NCBI RefSeq assembly: GCF_025717045.1
Contig: NZ_JAOVZN010000008.1
Location: forward strand, 409,519-473,518
Reading direction: 5' to 3'
Source: Flavobacterium sp. SH_e
Lineage (GTDB): Bacteria; Bacteroidota; Bacteroidia; Flavobacteriales; Flavobacteriaceae
Length of the DNA: 64,000 bases
Both the position numbers and the translations under genes were made by a program. Below the pieces are notes generated by a model. It saw only the letters and a list, made by a program, of their open reading frames with translations, searched no databases and was not told where the DNA came from. Shown here in pieces: positions 25,703 through 33,923 of the stretch. Within the stretch, counting starts at the first letter, position 1. Each line of letters starts with the position of its first letter.

Positions 25703-26317
25703 ATGGAAATATCAGAGCTAACATTAAAACTAATTTTACTTTTAATTCCTGGAAGTATAGCTTGCATTATTTACGAAAGATTAACTATTCATAAACAATG
25801 GACTTCATTCAAATTTATAACAAATTCTATATTGTTTGGAGCAATTAGCTATTTAATTGCAGGGGTAATATTCAGTAATTTTACATGTGACAAAAGTTTT
25901 GAATCATTTTGGGATAATTTGCCAACAAAAGACATTCCATACAATGTAATCTTAAAATCTTCGATAATTTCTATTGTAGTAGGTTTTGTTTCAACTGGTA
26001 TTGATCAGTACAAATTGATTAATAAATTTGGGAAATATGTAAAATTGACCAATAAATATGGAGATGAAAATTTGTTTTCATATTTCTTAAATGCTGAAGA
26101 TGTTGATGAAGTTTATGTCAGAGATATTGAAAATAATTTAACTTATCATGGTTTTGTAAATTCTTTCTCTGAAACTGATGAAATAAAAGAAATCGTCTTA
26201 TTGGATGTTGTGGTATATGAATATGAAACCTCAACAGAGTTATATTTTTTAGATAAAATATATCTATCTAAAGCGAAAGAAAATTTAATTATTGAATTAC
26301 CATATAAAGAAAAATAA
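25703..26317 (+). CDS. Membrane protein resembling DUF6338
   Basis: This is a 204-aa protein with membrane helices at about residues 7-25, 40-62 and 84-105, then a soluble C-terminal half rich in beta strands (about 115-204). The N-terminal ELTLKLILLLIPGSIACIIY resembles the start of DUF6338 proteins, so I use that name tentatively. The stop codon is one base before the ATG of a proline-rich peptide, so the two are almost certainly translated together. It opens an AT-rich accessory region. The function is unknown. Confidence 0.65.
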   Translation: MEISELTLKLILLLIPGSIACIIYERLTIHKQWTSFKFITNSILFGAISYLIAGVIFSNFTCDKSFESFWDNLPTKDIPYNVILKSSIISIVVGFVSTGIDQYKLINKFGKYVKLTNKYGDENLFSYFLNAEDVDEVYVRDIENNLTYHGFVNSFSETDEIKEIVLLDVVVYEYETSTELYFLDKIYLSKAKENLIIELPYKEK

Positions 26318-26318
26318 A

Positions 26319-26447
26319 ATGGCACAAAAACCTGAAAAACCAAGGCCGCTTAATGAAGGTCAATCAAAAGGAAATACTAGAACTACTCCAACAACTAGTC
26401 GTCAGGCTCCACCACCACCTCCACCCAAACCTAAACCTAAAGAATAA
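26319..26447 (+). CDS. 42-aa proline-rich peptide coupled to the DUF6338-like gene
   Basis: A short frame begins one base after the stop codon of the upstream membrane protein. It encodes a basic, low-complexity peptide with a Ser/Thr-rich middle and the ending RQAPPPPPPKPKPKE. It has no membrane segment. The tight spacing and biased composition argue that it is translated. A proline-rich tail would be expected to bind another protein, possibly the soluble half of the neighbour. No known family is recognised. Confidence 0.65.
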   Translation: MAQKPEKPRPLNEGQSKGNTRTTPTTSRQAPPPPPPKPKPKE

Positions 26448-26476
26448 TTCTTTAATAAATTATATAAATTAAAAAT

Positions 26477-26935
26477 ATGGAGGAAGAAAAAGATCCAAAT
26501 TTCAAAATAGACCCCGAGAATTTCAGGATGTATTACCAATTACAGTATGATAGAATCGATAAACTAGAAACTAAACGTGAGAATTTTTGCAATTTTGTTT
26601 TAACTTTAAGTTCTGCGATAATTGTATTTTCCCTTAGTACTGATAACCGCTTAAGTCAGTATACTAATTACTTAATTGCTCTTATTATTATATTTAATGT
26701 AGCTGCAATATTATTCTTCAGTAAAACTCGTGCTTTCATTAAAATGCACCAAAAACGTGCTACAATTGCCAGTGAAAAATTTGCAAATGAACTTTTATTA
26801 ATCAATAAAGAAGTTGACAAAATAAATAGTGATGGAGACTTACTTAATCGAAATAATATTTACTCAATAATTCATTTTGCAATTATTGTCATAATGCTAA
26901 TGATTTTTGCTATGGAAAATAAATGTAATTGTTAA
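26477..26935 (+). CDS. Small membrane protein of unknown function
   Basis: This is a 152-aa protein with a charged N-terminal helix (FRMYYQLQYDRIDKLETKREN), two membrane helices (about residues 38-55 and 64-83), a charged helical loop and a final membrane helix (about 128-146). The order of coiled N-terminus and hairpin helices recalls SLATT-like membrane modules, but the resemblance is too weak for a call. It lies 29 bp after the proline-rich peptide and may belong to the same transcript. Confidence 0.65.
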   Translation: MEEEKDPNFKIDPENFRMYYQLQYDRIDKLETKRENFCNFVLTLSSAIIVFSLSTDNRLSQYTNYLIALIIIFNVAAILFFSKTRAFIKMHQKRATIASEKFANELLLINKEVDKINSDGDLLNRNNIYSIIHFAIIVIMLMIFAMENKCNC

Positions 26936-26972
26936 TCTGTAAAGAACAGAAAAGTAATAAAATATTACCCCA

Positions 26973-27069
26973 ATAGCGCGGATTTGCAATCCGTGCCCGC
27001 AACAGTAAGGCACAATACAAATAATTAAAAAGCCAATCTTTGTGGTCACGGATTGCAAATCCGCGCTAT
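26973..27069. repeat. Perfect 23-bp inverted repeat element
   Basis: The left arm at 26973-26995 (ATAGCGCGGATTTGC...) and the right arm at 27047-27069 are exact reverse complements. They enclose about 50 bp with no coding capacity. Half of the arm recurs at 30386-30397. This looks like a REP-type element rather than a transposon, since no transposase is present. Confidence 0.85.
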
Positions 27070-27078
27070 CGGGCGGGT

Positions 27079-27204
27079 TACTTAAATGAGTTCTTAAATT
27101 TCGATAATACAAATTATGAAGATCCTATGGATGTATGGAATAGAAAATGCAACTCGATAGAATTCCTTCCAGACGAACATCAGCATCTCAATAAATTAAA
27201 ATAA
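27079..27204 (+). pseudogene. C-terminal remnant of an unknown gene
   Basis: Immediately after the inverted repeat an open frame with protein-like composition runs 41 codons to a stop. It starts YLNEFLNFDNTNYEDPMDVW and ends in HQHLNKLK. There is no start codon at its beginning; the first in-frame ATG leaves only 25 aa. The frame closes within the repeat, so the 5' part of the gene appears to be lost. The parent family is not recognised. Confidence 0.5.
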
Positions 27205-27210
27205 AAAAAT

Positions 27211-27822
27211 ATGGAATTATTAGATTATATAAATAAAGATAATATCACTATTCTTATTTCATGTGTGGCATTAGGTATATCAATATGGGCTATAAGAATC
27301 AGCAAAAAAGAACTATTAATAAATAGGCTAGCATTGAGAACTGAATTTCATTTAGGATTAAGCAAATTAAAAGAGTTATTAGAACTCACAAACAAGTTAA
27401 AAAATATTAGTCCCACTAGCATTACAAAAACTAATTTTGAAAATGATAAATTGATTATAAACGAGATTTTACATGTTTATTCTATTAATGAAGAGAAAAT
27501 TATCAAAACGTCTTATGCAATACCTAATCAAATTTTAGAATTAAAGAAAACAATCGAGAAACTAGAATTGAATTTTGATGGAATAGCAGAACGAGAAATT
27601 TATGGGCCTGAAATTGAAATTTTAATAAACTACTCTCGCTTATTTTTTATTCTTTCCTTGTTATGTTATCCATTTAGTATCTCAGATAAACATACAATAA
27701 ATAGAGAAGAAGAAAAACTATATCATAAATTTAATAAAATGAATCTTGATTTTTTTGAGCACAAATCTAAATTAATGAATTTTAAATTCGAAAATACTTT
27801 GAATATTTTAAAAAACAATTAA
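27211..27822 (+). CDS. Single-span membrane protein with coiled-coil domain
   Basis: The product is 203 aa. One membrane helix (about residues 10-29) leads into a long Leu/Lys/Glu-rich helical region, with a second weak hydrophobic patch near 142-157 (LFFILSLLCYPFSIS). There are no catalytic motifs. The ATG lies 6 bp after the stop of a gene remnant, so its original promoter context may have been disturbed. No family was recognised. Confidence 0.65.
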   Translation: MELLDYINKDNITILISCVALGISIWAIRISKKELLINRLALRTEFHLGLSKLKELLELTNKLKNISPTSITKTNFENDKLIINEILHVYSINEEKIIKTSYAIPNQILELKKTIEKLELNFDGIAEREIYGPEIEILINYSRLFFILSLLCYPFSISDKHTINREEEKLYHKFNKMNLDFFEHKSKLMNFKFENTLNILKNN

Positions 27823-27909
27823 ACTCATTTATCGCTTTTTTAAGTTCTCCTCCTTGCTTGCAGAAAATTTTTCTAAAATGAAATCAAATTTGAATTCAAA
27901 ACTTATGCA

Positions 27910-28653
27910 ATGATTAAAACCATACCAACTACAACCTTTTTATTAACTTATTTATTCATTTGCGGTTCTTTATATTTAATTGGTTATTGGAGTACTTTTG
28001 ATGTTGATATATTTAGTTTAATATCTGTATACGACATTCCTAAAAACTTTGTGTATCCATTAATGCTATCGCAAGCTGTGTATATTGTAAACATGATCAC
28101 AGGTCAATATCTGATTCAAAATATTTTCTTAGAAAAAAAAGAGGATACAGATAATTTTATTGAAATAAAAAAGAGTTGGTCTGAAAAGAAACAGAGGATT
28201 ATTAGTGCTTTTTCATCCATAAGTTTTTGGGTTGCACTTACCATAGTTGTTTTACCTTTTGTATTTGAAAATGCTCATAAAAATACATTTTACTGGTTTA
28301 TTATTTCGACAATGCTTTCATATTTTCTTCTCTTCAAATTTGTAAATAACTCATATGTGAAAATTAAAATACAAAATAACCTCCTTCGTTTTTATATAGG
28401 ACATTTTCTCACTTTTTTTCCTATTGCATGCTTTTCTAGTGGAAAAATATTAAGTCTAGATATTTACCACAACAAAAAAGTTAGCTTTTTTGATGTTATT
28501 GATAATAGAAATAATTCTCAAATTAATGATATTAAATGTCTTAAGTTTTTAGGTTTCGTTAGTGATAAATACATTTACAGCACTATAGATAATCAACAGG
28601 TCTTTATCCTAAGTAAGGAAGCTTGCAGCGGTATAGTAGTTAGCAAGAATTAA
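27910..28653 (+). CDS. Four-helix membrane protein of unknown function
   Basis: This is a 247-aa protein with membrane helices at about residues 8-25, 45-62, 95-117 and 123-141, a weaker one near 155-175, and a C-terminal soluble domain (about 180-247) that ends in a short beta-rich segment. I see no known motif. It stands alone on the plus strand and converges on a small minus-strand gene with a terminator between. It is AT-rich like the rest of this stretch. Confidence 0.68.
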   Translation: MIKTIPTTTFLLTYLFICGSLYLIGYWSTFDVDIFSLISVYDIPKNFVYPLMLSQAVYIVNMITGQYLIQNIFLEKKEDTDNFIEIKKSWSEKKQRIISAFSSISFWVALTIVVLPFVFENAHKNTFYWFIISTMLSYFLLFKFVNNSYVKIKIQNNLLRFYIGHFLTFFPIACFSSGKILSLDIYHNKKVSFFDVIDNRNNSQINDIKCLKFLGFVSDKYIYSTIDNQQVFILSKEACSGIVVSKN

Positions 28654-28692
28654 ATTTCCCCTCCGCTCCACGAAGTGTTCAACTAAAAAGCT

Positions 28693-28727
28693 ACGCAAAT
28701 GTCTCCAACATTTGCGTTTTCTCTTTT
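28693..28727. terminator. Terminator between convergent genes
   Basis: The arms ACGCAAATGT and ACATTTGCGT surround a five-base loop, followed on the plus strand by a T-rich tail. It lies between the membrane-protein gene and the converging small gene. Confidence 0.75.
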
Positions 28728-28731
28728 TAAA

Positions 28732-29067
28732 TCAGTATTCTAGAGAAACCTTACACAAATCATCCAACAACTCCATTTCATCTTCTGGCAATAACTGCAA
28801 GGCAATTTCAAGCAAAGTCATTACATTGACATTATTGTCTTTTGTAAAACTCGACAAACCGTTTGCATCTGGATTAAGCAAAATAATACTTGCTTTTAGC
28901 AAATCTGAAACCATTAGATTTAATTCGTTATAAGAAGATACTTTTAGCGGTATTGTATACGAGTTAATTTCTTTTGGCTCTGGTTTTAGTTTGGTAAAAT
29001 ATTTTCCTCTATTTATTAACTCCAACAATTCTTCAGCTCTTTCTTTATTCTCTATTTCTATTTTCAT
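28732..29067 (-). CDS. Small acidic hypothetical protein
   Basis: This 111-aa soluble protein is rich in Leu, Glu and Asp. The first half carries the segment ELLELINRGKYFTKLKPEPKE and the second half is helical with Asp/Glu clusters (QLLPEDEMELLDDL). It has no membrane segment or signal peptide. It is divergent from a small XRE-type regulator 106 bp away, so the regulator may control it. The function is unknown. Confidence 0.65.
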   Translation of the reverse strand: MKIEIENKERAEELLELINRGKYFTKLKPEPKEINSYTIPLKVSSYNELNLMVSDLLKASIILLNPDANGLSSFTKDNNVNVMTLLEIALQLLPEDEMELLDDLCKVSLEY

Positions 29068-29173
29068 ATAAGATTTGTTTTACAATTTTAAACAAATATA
29101 TAAAATTTCGGTTGAAAACAATCGATTTTTAACAATCATATCAAAACAATCCATTACTTGTAATTTCATTTCT

Positions 29174-29410
29174 ATGAAAAGAGAAAGAAAAAGTGAAATT
29201 CCAGAAGTTGTAAAAGAGCTAGGAATTAAGATAAAAGATGTGATTGACAGTAATAATTTAAAACCAAGAGAAGTTGCTCATGATGCTGAAATGGATGTAG
29301 AAAATTTAAGAAAATACATAAAAGGCTCGCAAGAAATGAAAGTAAGCACTTTGTTTAAAATTTCACAAGCTTTAAAAATTCATCCAAGTGAATTGATTAA
29401 GGATTTGTAA
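29174..29410 (+). CDS. Small XRE-family DNA-binding protein
   Basis: This 78-aa protein consists almost entirely of a Cro/C1-type helix-turn-helix, with helices in REVAHDAEMDVENLRKYIKG and MKVSTLFKISQALKIHPSEL. The frame is open 33 codons upstream to a TTG, but that extension has no domain and overlaps the divergent promoter region, so the ATG at 29174 is chosen. The gene may regulate the divergent 111-aa gene or the two membrane-protein genes that follow. Confidence 0.85.
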   Translation: MKRERKSEIPEVVKELGIKIKDVIDSNNLKPREVAHDAEMDVENLRKYIKGSQEMKVSTLFKISQALKIHPSELIKDL

Positions 29411-29427
29411 TCACAAAAAAGAAGTTA

Positions 29428-29844
29428 ATGAAAATCTCTAAAATTCTAATAAGAACTATTATTCCCATATCAATTACGACGTTAATTGTTATTGGATGTC
29501 TTTTCATTAATCAAATCTTCTTTACTGAACCAAATATAGCTTGCGAAACTTATCAGCTGAGTAATACAACTTACTTAACATATGCCTTAATAATAATTAC
29601 TTTTACTAGTTTTTACCAAATTGTTATTGGCAATTTTATTCTTAAGCAAGATAAAAATAGTTTCGTTCTAGGTTTGTTAAACAGTCTTACTTATGCCCTA
29701 TTTTATATTGGAATTTTAATCCTAATAAATTTATTTCAAAGAAAAATAGAATGGGATTTCTTTCTTATTTTCTTTTTATTGTTTTTTATTCTTGGATTAT
29801 TGTTTACTGTATCAATTAAATTGTGGCGAAAAATTGTATTGTAA
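29428..29844 (+). CDS. Four-helix membrane protein
   Basis: This is a 138-aa protein with membrane helices at about residues 9-28, 49-67, 81-100 and 110-131. It has no conserved motif that I recognise. It starts 17 bp after the XRE gene and ends 6 bp before the next membrane protein, so the three genes are likely one operon. An immunity-like or accessory membrane role is possible but cannot be shown. Confidence 0.65.
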   Translation: MKISKILIRTIIPISITTLIVIGCLFINQIFFTEPNIACETYQLSNTTYLTYALIIITFTSFYQIVIGNFILKQDKNSFVLGLLNSLTYALFYIGILILINLFQRKIEWDFFLIFFLLFFILGLLFTVSIKLWRKIVL

Positions 29845-29850
29845 AAGAGC

Positions 29851-30381
29851 ATGGAAATTAAGCTAAATCCTGATGAGTATATCGATTATTCGATACAGAA
29901 AAATAAAAACTTGCCTTTTAGAGTTGAAGATTTATTAAAATTAGTAATTCTAGTAATGCTTTCTTTTTTTATTACTCAAATCTTCCATGATATAAAAAGG
30001 TTTAATATGCAGTTTTCTATGGCTCACTTAATTCTTATATTAATCATATCAGCAGTTATTATTACTTTATTAGTTAATTTCTATAAAAGATTTTTAGTTG
30101 CTTATAAATGGGAATATATTGTTACAAATCAAAGGTTAATCATTAAAAATCATAAAAATTTAATCGAACACTCTTTTTATTTTAATTGTTTTCCTTCTTT
30201 GAACTTTGAAGAAAATGCGTATGGAAATGGTTACTTAATAATTGGAGAAAGAGAACCTCTATTTACAGAATCATTTCGCTTAAATCTTAGTGAAAATGAT
30301 ATTATGCTATATAACATTATAAAGATCAAAGAAGTATATTCTATTTTGAAATCAAAAATTGCAAATTCCCAAGAAATGTAA
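29851..30381 (+). CDS. Membrane protein with PH-like domain
   Basis: This is a 176-aa protein with two membrane helices (about residues 27-45 and 55-74) followed by a soluble domain. The segment EYIVTNQRLIIKNHKN is the typical opening of bacterial PH-like domains (bPH family), where YxxTxxRL marks the first strands. The domain here is complete to about residue 165. It follows the four-helix protein by 6 bp. Bacterial PH-like proteins are thought to act at membranes, with no common reaction. Confidence 0.6.
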   Translation: MEIKLNPDEYIDYSIQKNKNLPFRVEDLLKLVILVMLSFFITQIFHDIKRFNMQFSMAHLILILIISAVIITLLVNFYKRFLVAYKWEYIVTNQRLIIKNHKNLIEHSFYFNCFPSLNFEENAYGNGYLIIGEREPLFTESFRLNLSENDIMLYNIIKIKEVYSILKSKIANSQEM

Positions 30382-30385
30382 ACCG

Positions 30386-30397
30386 ATAGCGCGGATT
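30386..30397 (+). repeat. Half-copy of the 26973 inverted-repeat arm
   Basis: ATAGCGCGGATT repeats the outer 12 bases of the perfect inverted repeat at 26973, starting four bases after the stop codon of the PH-like gene. Confidence 0.6.
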
Positions 30398-30453
30398 ATA
30401 TTTGTTTTAATATCATAAACCGCACTTCTAAATTTTAATTAAATACTTTTCAA

Positions 30454-30888
30454 TTGAAAAAAATAATTATTATTCTGTTTATCATAATATTTTCATCCTG
30501 CAAAGAAAATAATGAAAATGAAAAACTAATGTATAAACAACTTATACACTATCGTGATGAATTAAAAACAAATTCATTAGCTATCGATCAAGCAATAAAC
30601 TTTCAATTAGAAAAGGAAAAATCACTGAAAAACATCTTAAAAGAAAGAAAAAGAATTTTACTCGAATATGAAAAATCTTTTGAGAAATTAAAATTTAAAG
30701 AAAGAGTTAAGATAGTTAAACTCCGTGATTCATTTAATAATAAACATAAATTGTACCTGCATTTCGATACTTCAAATTATGACAATAATGTATCGGACAC
30801 AATTTTTAACAGATTAATGGAAATTGACTTTTATCGTATAAAAACTAGCTTTCAAAGTAGATATTTATTAACACGGGGATGTATTTAA
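30454..30888 (+). CDS. Small lipoprotein, TTG start
   Basis: The frame encodes 144 aa beginning with a clear lipoprotein signal (MKKIIIILFIIIFSSCKE; lipid Cys at residue 16). The first codon is TTG, and there is no in-frame ATG that preserves the signal, so TTG is the likely start. The mature protein is a highly charged helix, probably coiled coil (about residues 60-105). No family is recognised. Being anchored outside the inner membrane is the only firm inference. Confidence 0.65.
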   Translation: MKKIIIILFIIIFSSCKENNENEKLMYKQLIHYRDELKTNSLAIDQAINFQLEKEKSLKNILKERKRILLEYEKSFEKLKFKERVKIVKLRDSFNNKHKLYLHFDTSNYDNNVSDTIFNRLMEIDFYRIKTSFQSRYLLTRGCI

Positions 30889-30914
30889 CCTGTTAGGAAT
30901 TCCATCAAAAATAT

Positions 30915-31388
30915 ATGAATTTAGATAAGAAAATTGAGAGTATTAAAAAAATCATTAATGAAAATGCAGACATCGATGGTGATTTTTGGCACTACGCAGG
31001 TGATGAGTTAATCTATCAAATTCTTGATACTTTCAATGAAAACGAATGGCGAGACTTTATTCAAGAATTAAATAATTTTACGGACAATGAACGATCTCAG
31101 TTCTGTAATACGATATTAAATTATGATACTAATAGAATTGTAAAAATTGTTGACATTTACGAAATTTTCTTTACTCAATATTTATTATTGCCACTTGAAG
31201 ATGCATATTGGATTCTGCAAGATATTATGTATGTAGAAAACATACGTGAACCTAATCTTGACTTGCTCAAAAAATTACGTCAAAAAATTCAAACGCTGAA
31301 AAATTGTGATATTTCACATTGGAAAGAAGATACTTTTTTGTGGGCGGAAAATATAATCGACAAAGTTATTGAGAAATATCATTATTAG
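30915..31388 (+). CDS. Acidic hypothetical protein
   Basis: This is a 157-aa soluble, acidic, helical protein with several aromatic clusters (GDFWHYAGDELIYQILDTF, EDAYWILQDIMY). There is no signal or membrane segment. Its size and composition resemble stand-alone immunity proteins of polymorphic toxins, but no toxin gene is near and I do not recognise a family. It follows the lipoprotein gene by 26 bp and may be co-transcribed. Confidence 0.65.
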   Translation: MNLDKKIESIKKIINENADIDGDFWHYAGDELIYQILDTFNENEWRDFIQELNNFTDNERSQFCNTILNYDTNRIVKIVDIYEIFFTQYLLLPLEDAYWILQDIMYVENIREPNLDLLKKLRQKIQTLKNCDISHWKEDTFLWAENIIDKVIEKYHY

Positions 31389-31437
31389 TTTCTCCTACGT
31401 AGAAAGTCTATTCTCTCATTCTGTTTCTTCTTAGTTT

Positions 31438-31615
31438 TGTCATTTCGAGGAACGAGAAATCACACTCGTATATCTACAAAGATTGGCAAGTATACTTTGC
31501 GAAGTTTCTCGTGTGATTTCTCCTTACGTCGAAATGACAATACTTTGTGGTTACAATATGGAAAATTGTTGCGGAGCTACTTGTGGAGATTTCTCGTTCC
31601 TCGAAATGACAATAT
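31438..31615. repeat. GTCATTTCGAGGAACGAG-type palindromic repeat
   Basis: Three related arms occur: TTGTCATTTCGAGGAACGAG at the left, an inverted partner around 31511-31540, and another inverted partner at 31588-31612. The same family occurs at 50758-50858. This fills most of the 350-bp gap before the DoxX-like gene. Confidence 0.8.
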
Positions 31616-31692
31616 TGTGCAGAGAAACTGGCGAGAGACAAACTAAACAAAAAACCAACCCTCATTAAATCAGTATTTTAGTAATAAATTTA

Positions 31693-31700
31693 TATATTTG
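31693..31700 (+). promoter_or_regulatory. Candidate -7 box of the DoxX-like gene
   Basis: TATATTTG matches TAnnTTTG exactly, 40 bp before the start codon. No TTG occurs at the usual upstream spacing. Confidence 0.5.
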
Positions 31701-31740
31701 GTCATACCAAAAACCAATTTACTATCTAAAACCACTATTA

Positions 31741-32556
31741 ATGAAAGGACTTATTAATATCGGCCGTGTATTTTACGGTATTGGCATCATTGCTCTGGGA
31801 GTACATCAGCTTATTATCAAAGATTTTCGGTCTGAAATTTTATCGCCTTTTCCTGCTTGGGCGCATCAATATTCTGTTTTTTCTATCCTTACCGGAATTG
31901 TTTTAATATTGGCAGGAATTATTATTTCGGGAATCGTTACCATTACATTTATCGACACCCGAAAAGTCTGTCTTTATTTAGGTTTTGCTTTTCTTGCCGC
32001 TTTTATGGTTTCTCATCTTCCGTTTATTTTCATTTTTAATACTGATAAAACAAACGCTACACAAATTTGGATTAATGCTATTGAGGAACTAACATATAGT
32101 GGCGGAGCGCTTGTATTGGCGGGTTCCTATAGTACGAACAAAAGCGAAAGCAAATTCGACAAATTTCTAGAAAAACTTATTCCAGTTGGGCGAATTTTCT
32201 ATTCGCTTTTAATGCTTTTGTTTGGTTTAAGCCATTTTCTTTTTGCTGAGTTTGTTTCTACAATGGTTCCAAAATGGCTGCCAGGAACGATGTTTTGGAC
32301 TTATTTTGTAGGCGTTGCGCTTATTTGTTCGGGCATTTCGATTATTTTCAAACTTTGGATAAAACCTATTTCGCTTCTTTTGGCTTTAATGCTTTTACTT
32401 TTTGTACTTTTCTTCCATATTCAAGATGCTGTTGCAAACCCAACTGTTGGTGGCGGAAATGAAATTGTGCGTGCCATTATTGCGTTACTTTTCTGCGGAA
32501 TTGCATTGGTAATTGCATTAACAAATGATTCTAAAAAACAGGTTTTAGCAAGCTGA
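31741..32556 (+). CDS. DoxX-like membrane protein, internally duplicated
   Basis: This is a 271-aa protein with about eight membrane helices in two similar halves. The first half opens INIGRVFYGIGIIALGVHQL and the second opens IPVGRIFYSLLMLLFGLSHF (about residue 140), so the protein looks like a tandem duplication of a four-helix DoxX-like unit. DoxX-family proteins are linked to redox and sulfur metabolism in some organisms; no such partner is seen here. A consensus -7 box precedes it. The duplication is visible; the function is not. Confidence 0.75.
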   Translation: MKGLINIGRVFYGIGIIALGVHQLIIKDFRSEILSPFPAWAHQYSVFSILTGIVLILAGIIISGIVTITFIDTRKVCLYLGFAFLAAFMVSHLPFIFIFNTDKTNATQIWINAIEELTYSGGALVLAGSYSTNKSESKFDKFLEKLIPVGRIFYSLLMLLFGLSHFLFAEFVSTMVPKWLPGTMFWTYFVGVALICSGISIIFKLWIKPISLLLALMLLLFVLFFHIQDAVANPTVGGGNEIVRAIIALLFCGIALVIALTNDSKKQVLAS

Positions 32557-32601
32557 AATATTTAGAAAATCGAAACTGTGCTTTAGCATGTCATTACAAT
32601 T

Positions 32602-33126
32602 ATGAAAAAAAATATCGAGGAAGAAATAAAAAAACTAACAGCACAATTACTTGAGTTGGTGAATCTGTATTGCTGGAATGATATTTCGAATAACTTTATG
32701 TTTATTCTTTCCGATATTTCAGAAGTAAAAGGAGAAAACTTTTTTATTCAAAACCAAAATAAAAGTAAACTAAACAAAAATAAAATACCCAAAACTTCTA
32801 AAGAGGCTGTTGCAGAACTTAACGAATTTTACGATTTAATTTATGATGTAAATTTATATGTTTATAAAGCTGAAAAGGATCAAACTATTATCGACATTAG
32901 ATACTTTCTGAAAACTAATCTTGATTCAGATTTTCTTAAAACAGTTTGTAATAATCCACCAATGCTGCATTGTAAAATTACAAAACCTCCCTATTTAAAA
33001 AACGAAAATGATAAATTTGATGTTAATTGGGAATTGGGTGGTATGCGACATAAATGGAATATGCTTTGCTGGAAAACAAACCATAAATGGGATAAAATGA
33101 ATCGCAACTTTACAAAATTCAAATAA
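32602..33126 (+). CDS. Hypothetical soluble protein
   Basis: This is a 174-aa protein with no signal peptide or membrane helix. The N-terminal half is helical (EEEIKKLTAQLLELVNLYCW) and the C-terminal part is basic and Trp-rich, with GGMRHKWNMLCWKTNHKWDK near the end. I recognise no family. The next gene begins 13 bp downstream, so it is probably part of a three-gene run to 33908. Confidence 0.6.
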   Translation: MKKNIEEEIKKLTAQLLELVNLYCWNDISNNFMFILSDISEVKGENFFIQNQNKSKLNKNKIPKTSKEAVAELNEFYDLIYDVNLYVYKAEKDQTIIDIRYFLKTNLDSDFLKTVCNNPPMLHCKITKPPYLKNENDKFDVNWELGGMRHKWNMLCWKTNHKWDKMNRNFTKFK

Positions 33127-33138
33127 GAAAACTAAACT

Positions 33139-33633
33139 ATGGAAAACTTCGACTGGACTTCTTTCTCAAAAAAAATAGCCGTTAAAGCGCCACTCAGCGA
33201 CATTTACAATGCTTGGACAATCGCGAATGAACTGGAAAAATGGTTTCTAGAAAAAGTATCTTTTTTTGATGCGAATCTAGAACCAATCAGTAAAAACCAA
33301 AATGTTTCGGGAGGAAATTCTTATGAATGGCTTTGGTATTTGTATGATGATGCCATGAAAGGAAAAATCATTTCTGCCAACGGAAAAGACTCTTTGCAGT
33401 TTACGTTTGAAGGCACGTGTCTAGTCGATATAAAGTTGAGTGAAGAAAATGGATACACGATTGTAGAACTTCGTCATCATAACATTCCGACAGATGATAA
33501 TTCGAAACAATACATCAGATTGGGCTGTTCCAACGGATGGCATTTTTATTTGACCAATCTGAAATCGGTTTACGAAGGCGGATTGGATTTGCGAAATAAA
33601 GATGAGAATTTGAATCCTATGATTAATAATTAA
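33139..33633 (+). CDS. SRPBCC/AHSA1-like protein
   Basis: This is a 164-aa protein of the START-like (SRPBCC) fold, which forms a cavity for hydrophobic ligands. The AHSA1-type opening KIAVKAPLSDIYNAWTIANELEKWF is followed by the beta strands of the grip and a final helix with GWHFYLTNLKSVYEGG. The ligand is unknown. It is flanked by two unrecognised genes with gaps of 12 and 2 bp. Confidence 0.82.
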   Translation: MENFDWTSFSKKIAVKAPLSDIYNAWTIANELEKWFLEKVSFFDANLEPISKNQNVSGGNSYEWLWYLYDDAMKGKIISANGKDSLQFTFEGTCLVDIKLSEENGYTIVELRHHNIPTDDNSKQYIRLGCSNGWHFYLTNLKSVYEGGLDLRNKDENLNPMINN

Positions 33634-33635
33634 AA

Positions 33636-33908
33636 ATGGGATATAATTTTTACAATACAGAAGAAGAGATTTTATATCTCAATAATTCTTGCGAATACGA
33701 TACTTTGTCAGTTTTTAAATTCTGTGCAAATAATCTTTACAGAATAAACGAAAGAATTAAAAAAGGAGAAACGATCAAAATCATTGAAAATCTTGGCAAA
33801 GAATATGCTAAAACATATAACATTGAAAACACCGCAGATTTTAAAAAATGGGTCGAAAAAATATACAATGGAGGTTTTGAAGATTATCTCGAAACTGGAA
33901 TGAAATAA
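33636..33908 (+). CDS. Small hypothetical protein
   Basis: This 90-aa soluble protein starts 2 bp after the SRPBCC stop codon, which implies coupled translation. It has helical segments with an aromatic/Asn-rich start (MGYNFYNTEEEILYLNNS) and a charged second half. No family is recognised. It converges on the DUF5995 gene with only 15 bp between and no evident terminator. Confidence 0.6.
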   Translation: MGYNFYNTEEEILYLNNSCEYDTLSVFKFCANNLYRINERIKKGETIKIIENLGKEYAKTYNIENTADFKKWVEKIYNGGFEDYLETGMK

Positions 33909-33923
33909 TCATTCTTTCCAAAA

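Noticed and set aside
26971..27070. Cobalamin riboswitch or RNA element near the gcaacagtaaggcac sequence
   Set aside because: The segment is the loop of a perfect inverted repeat; no B12-box or metabolic gene lies downstream.
31437..31668. Short frames on both strands in the gap before the DoxX-like gene
   Set aside because: They lie in the palindromic repeat and read the inverted arms; there is no conserved protein pattern.
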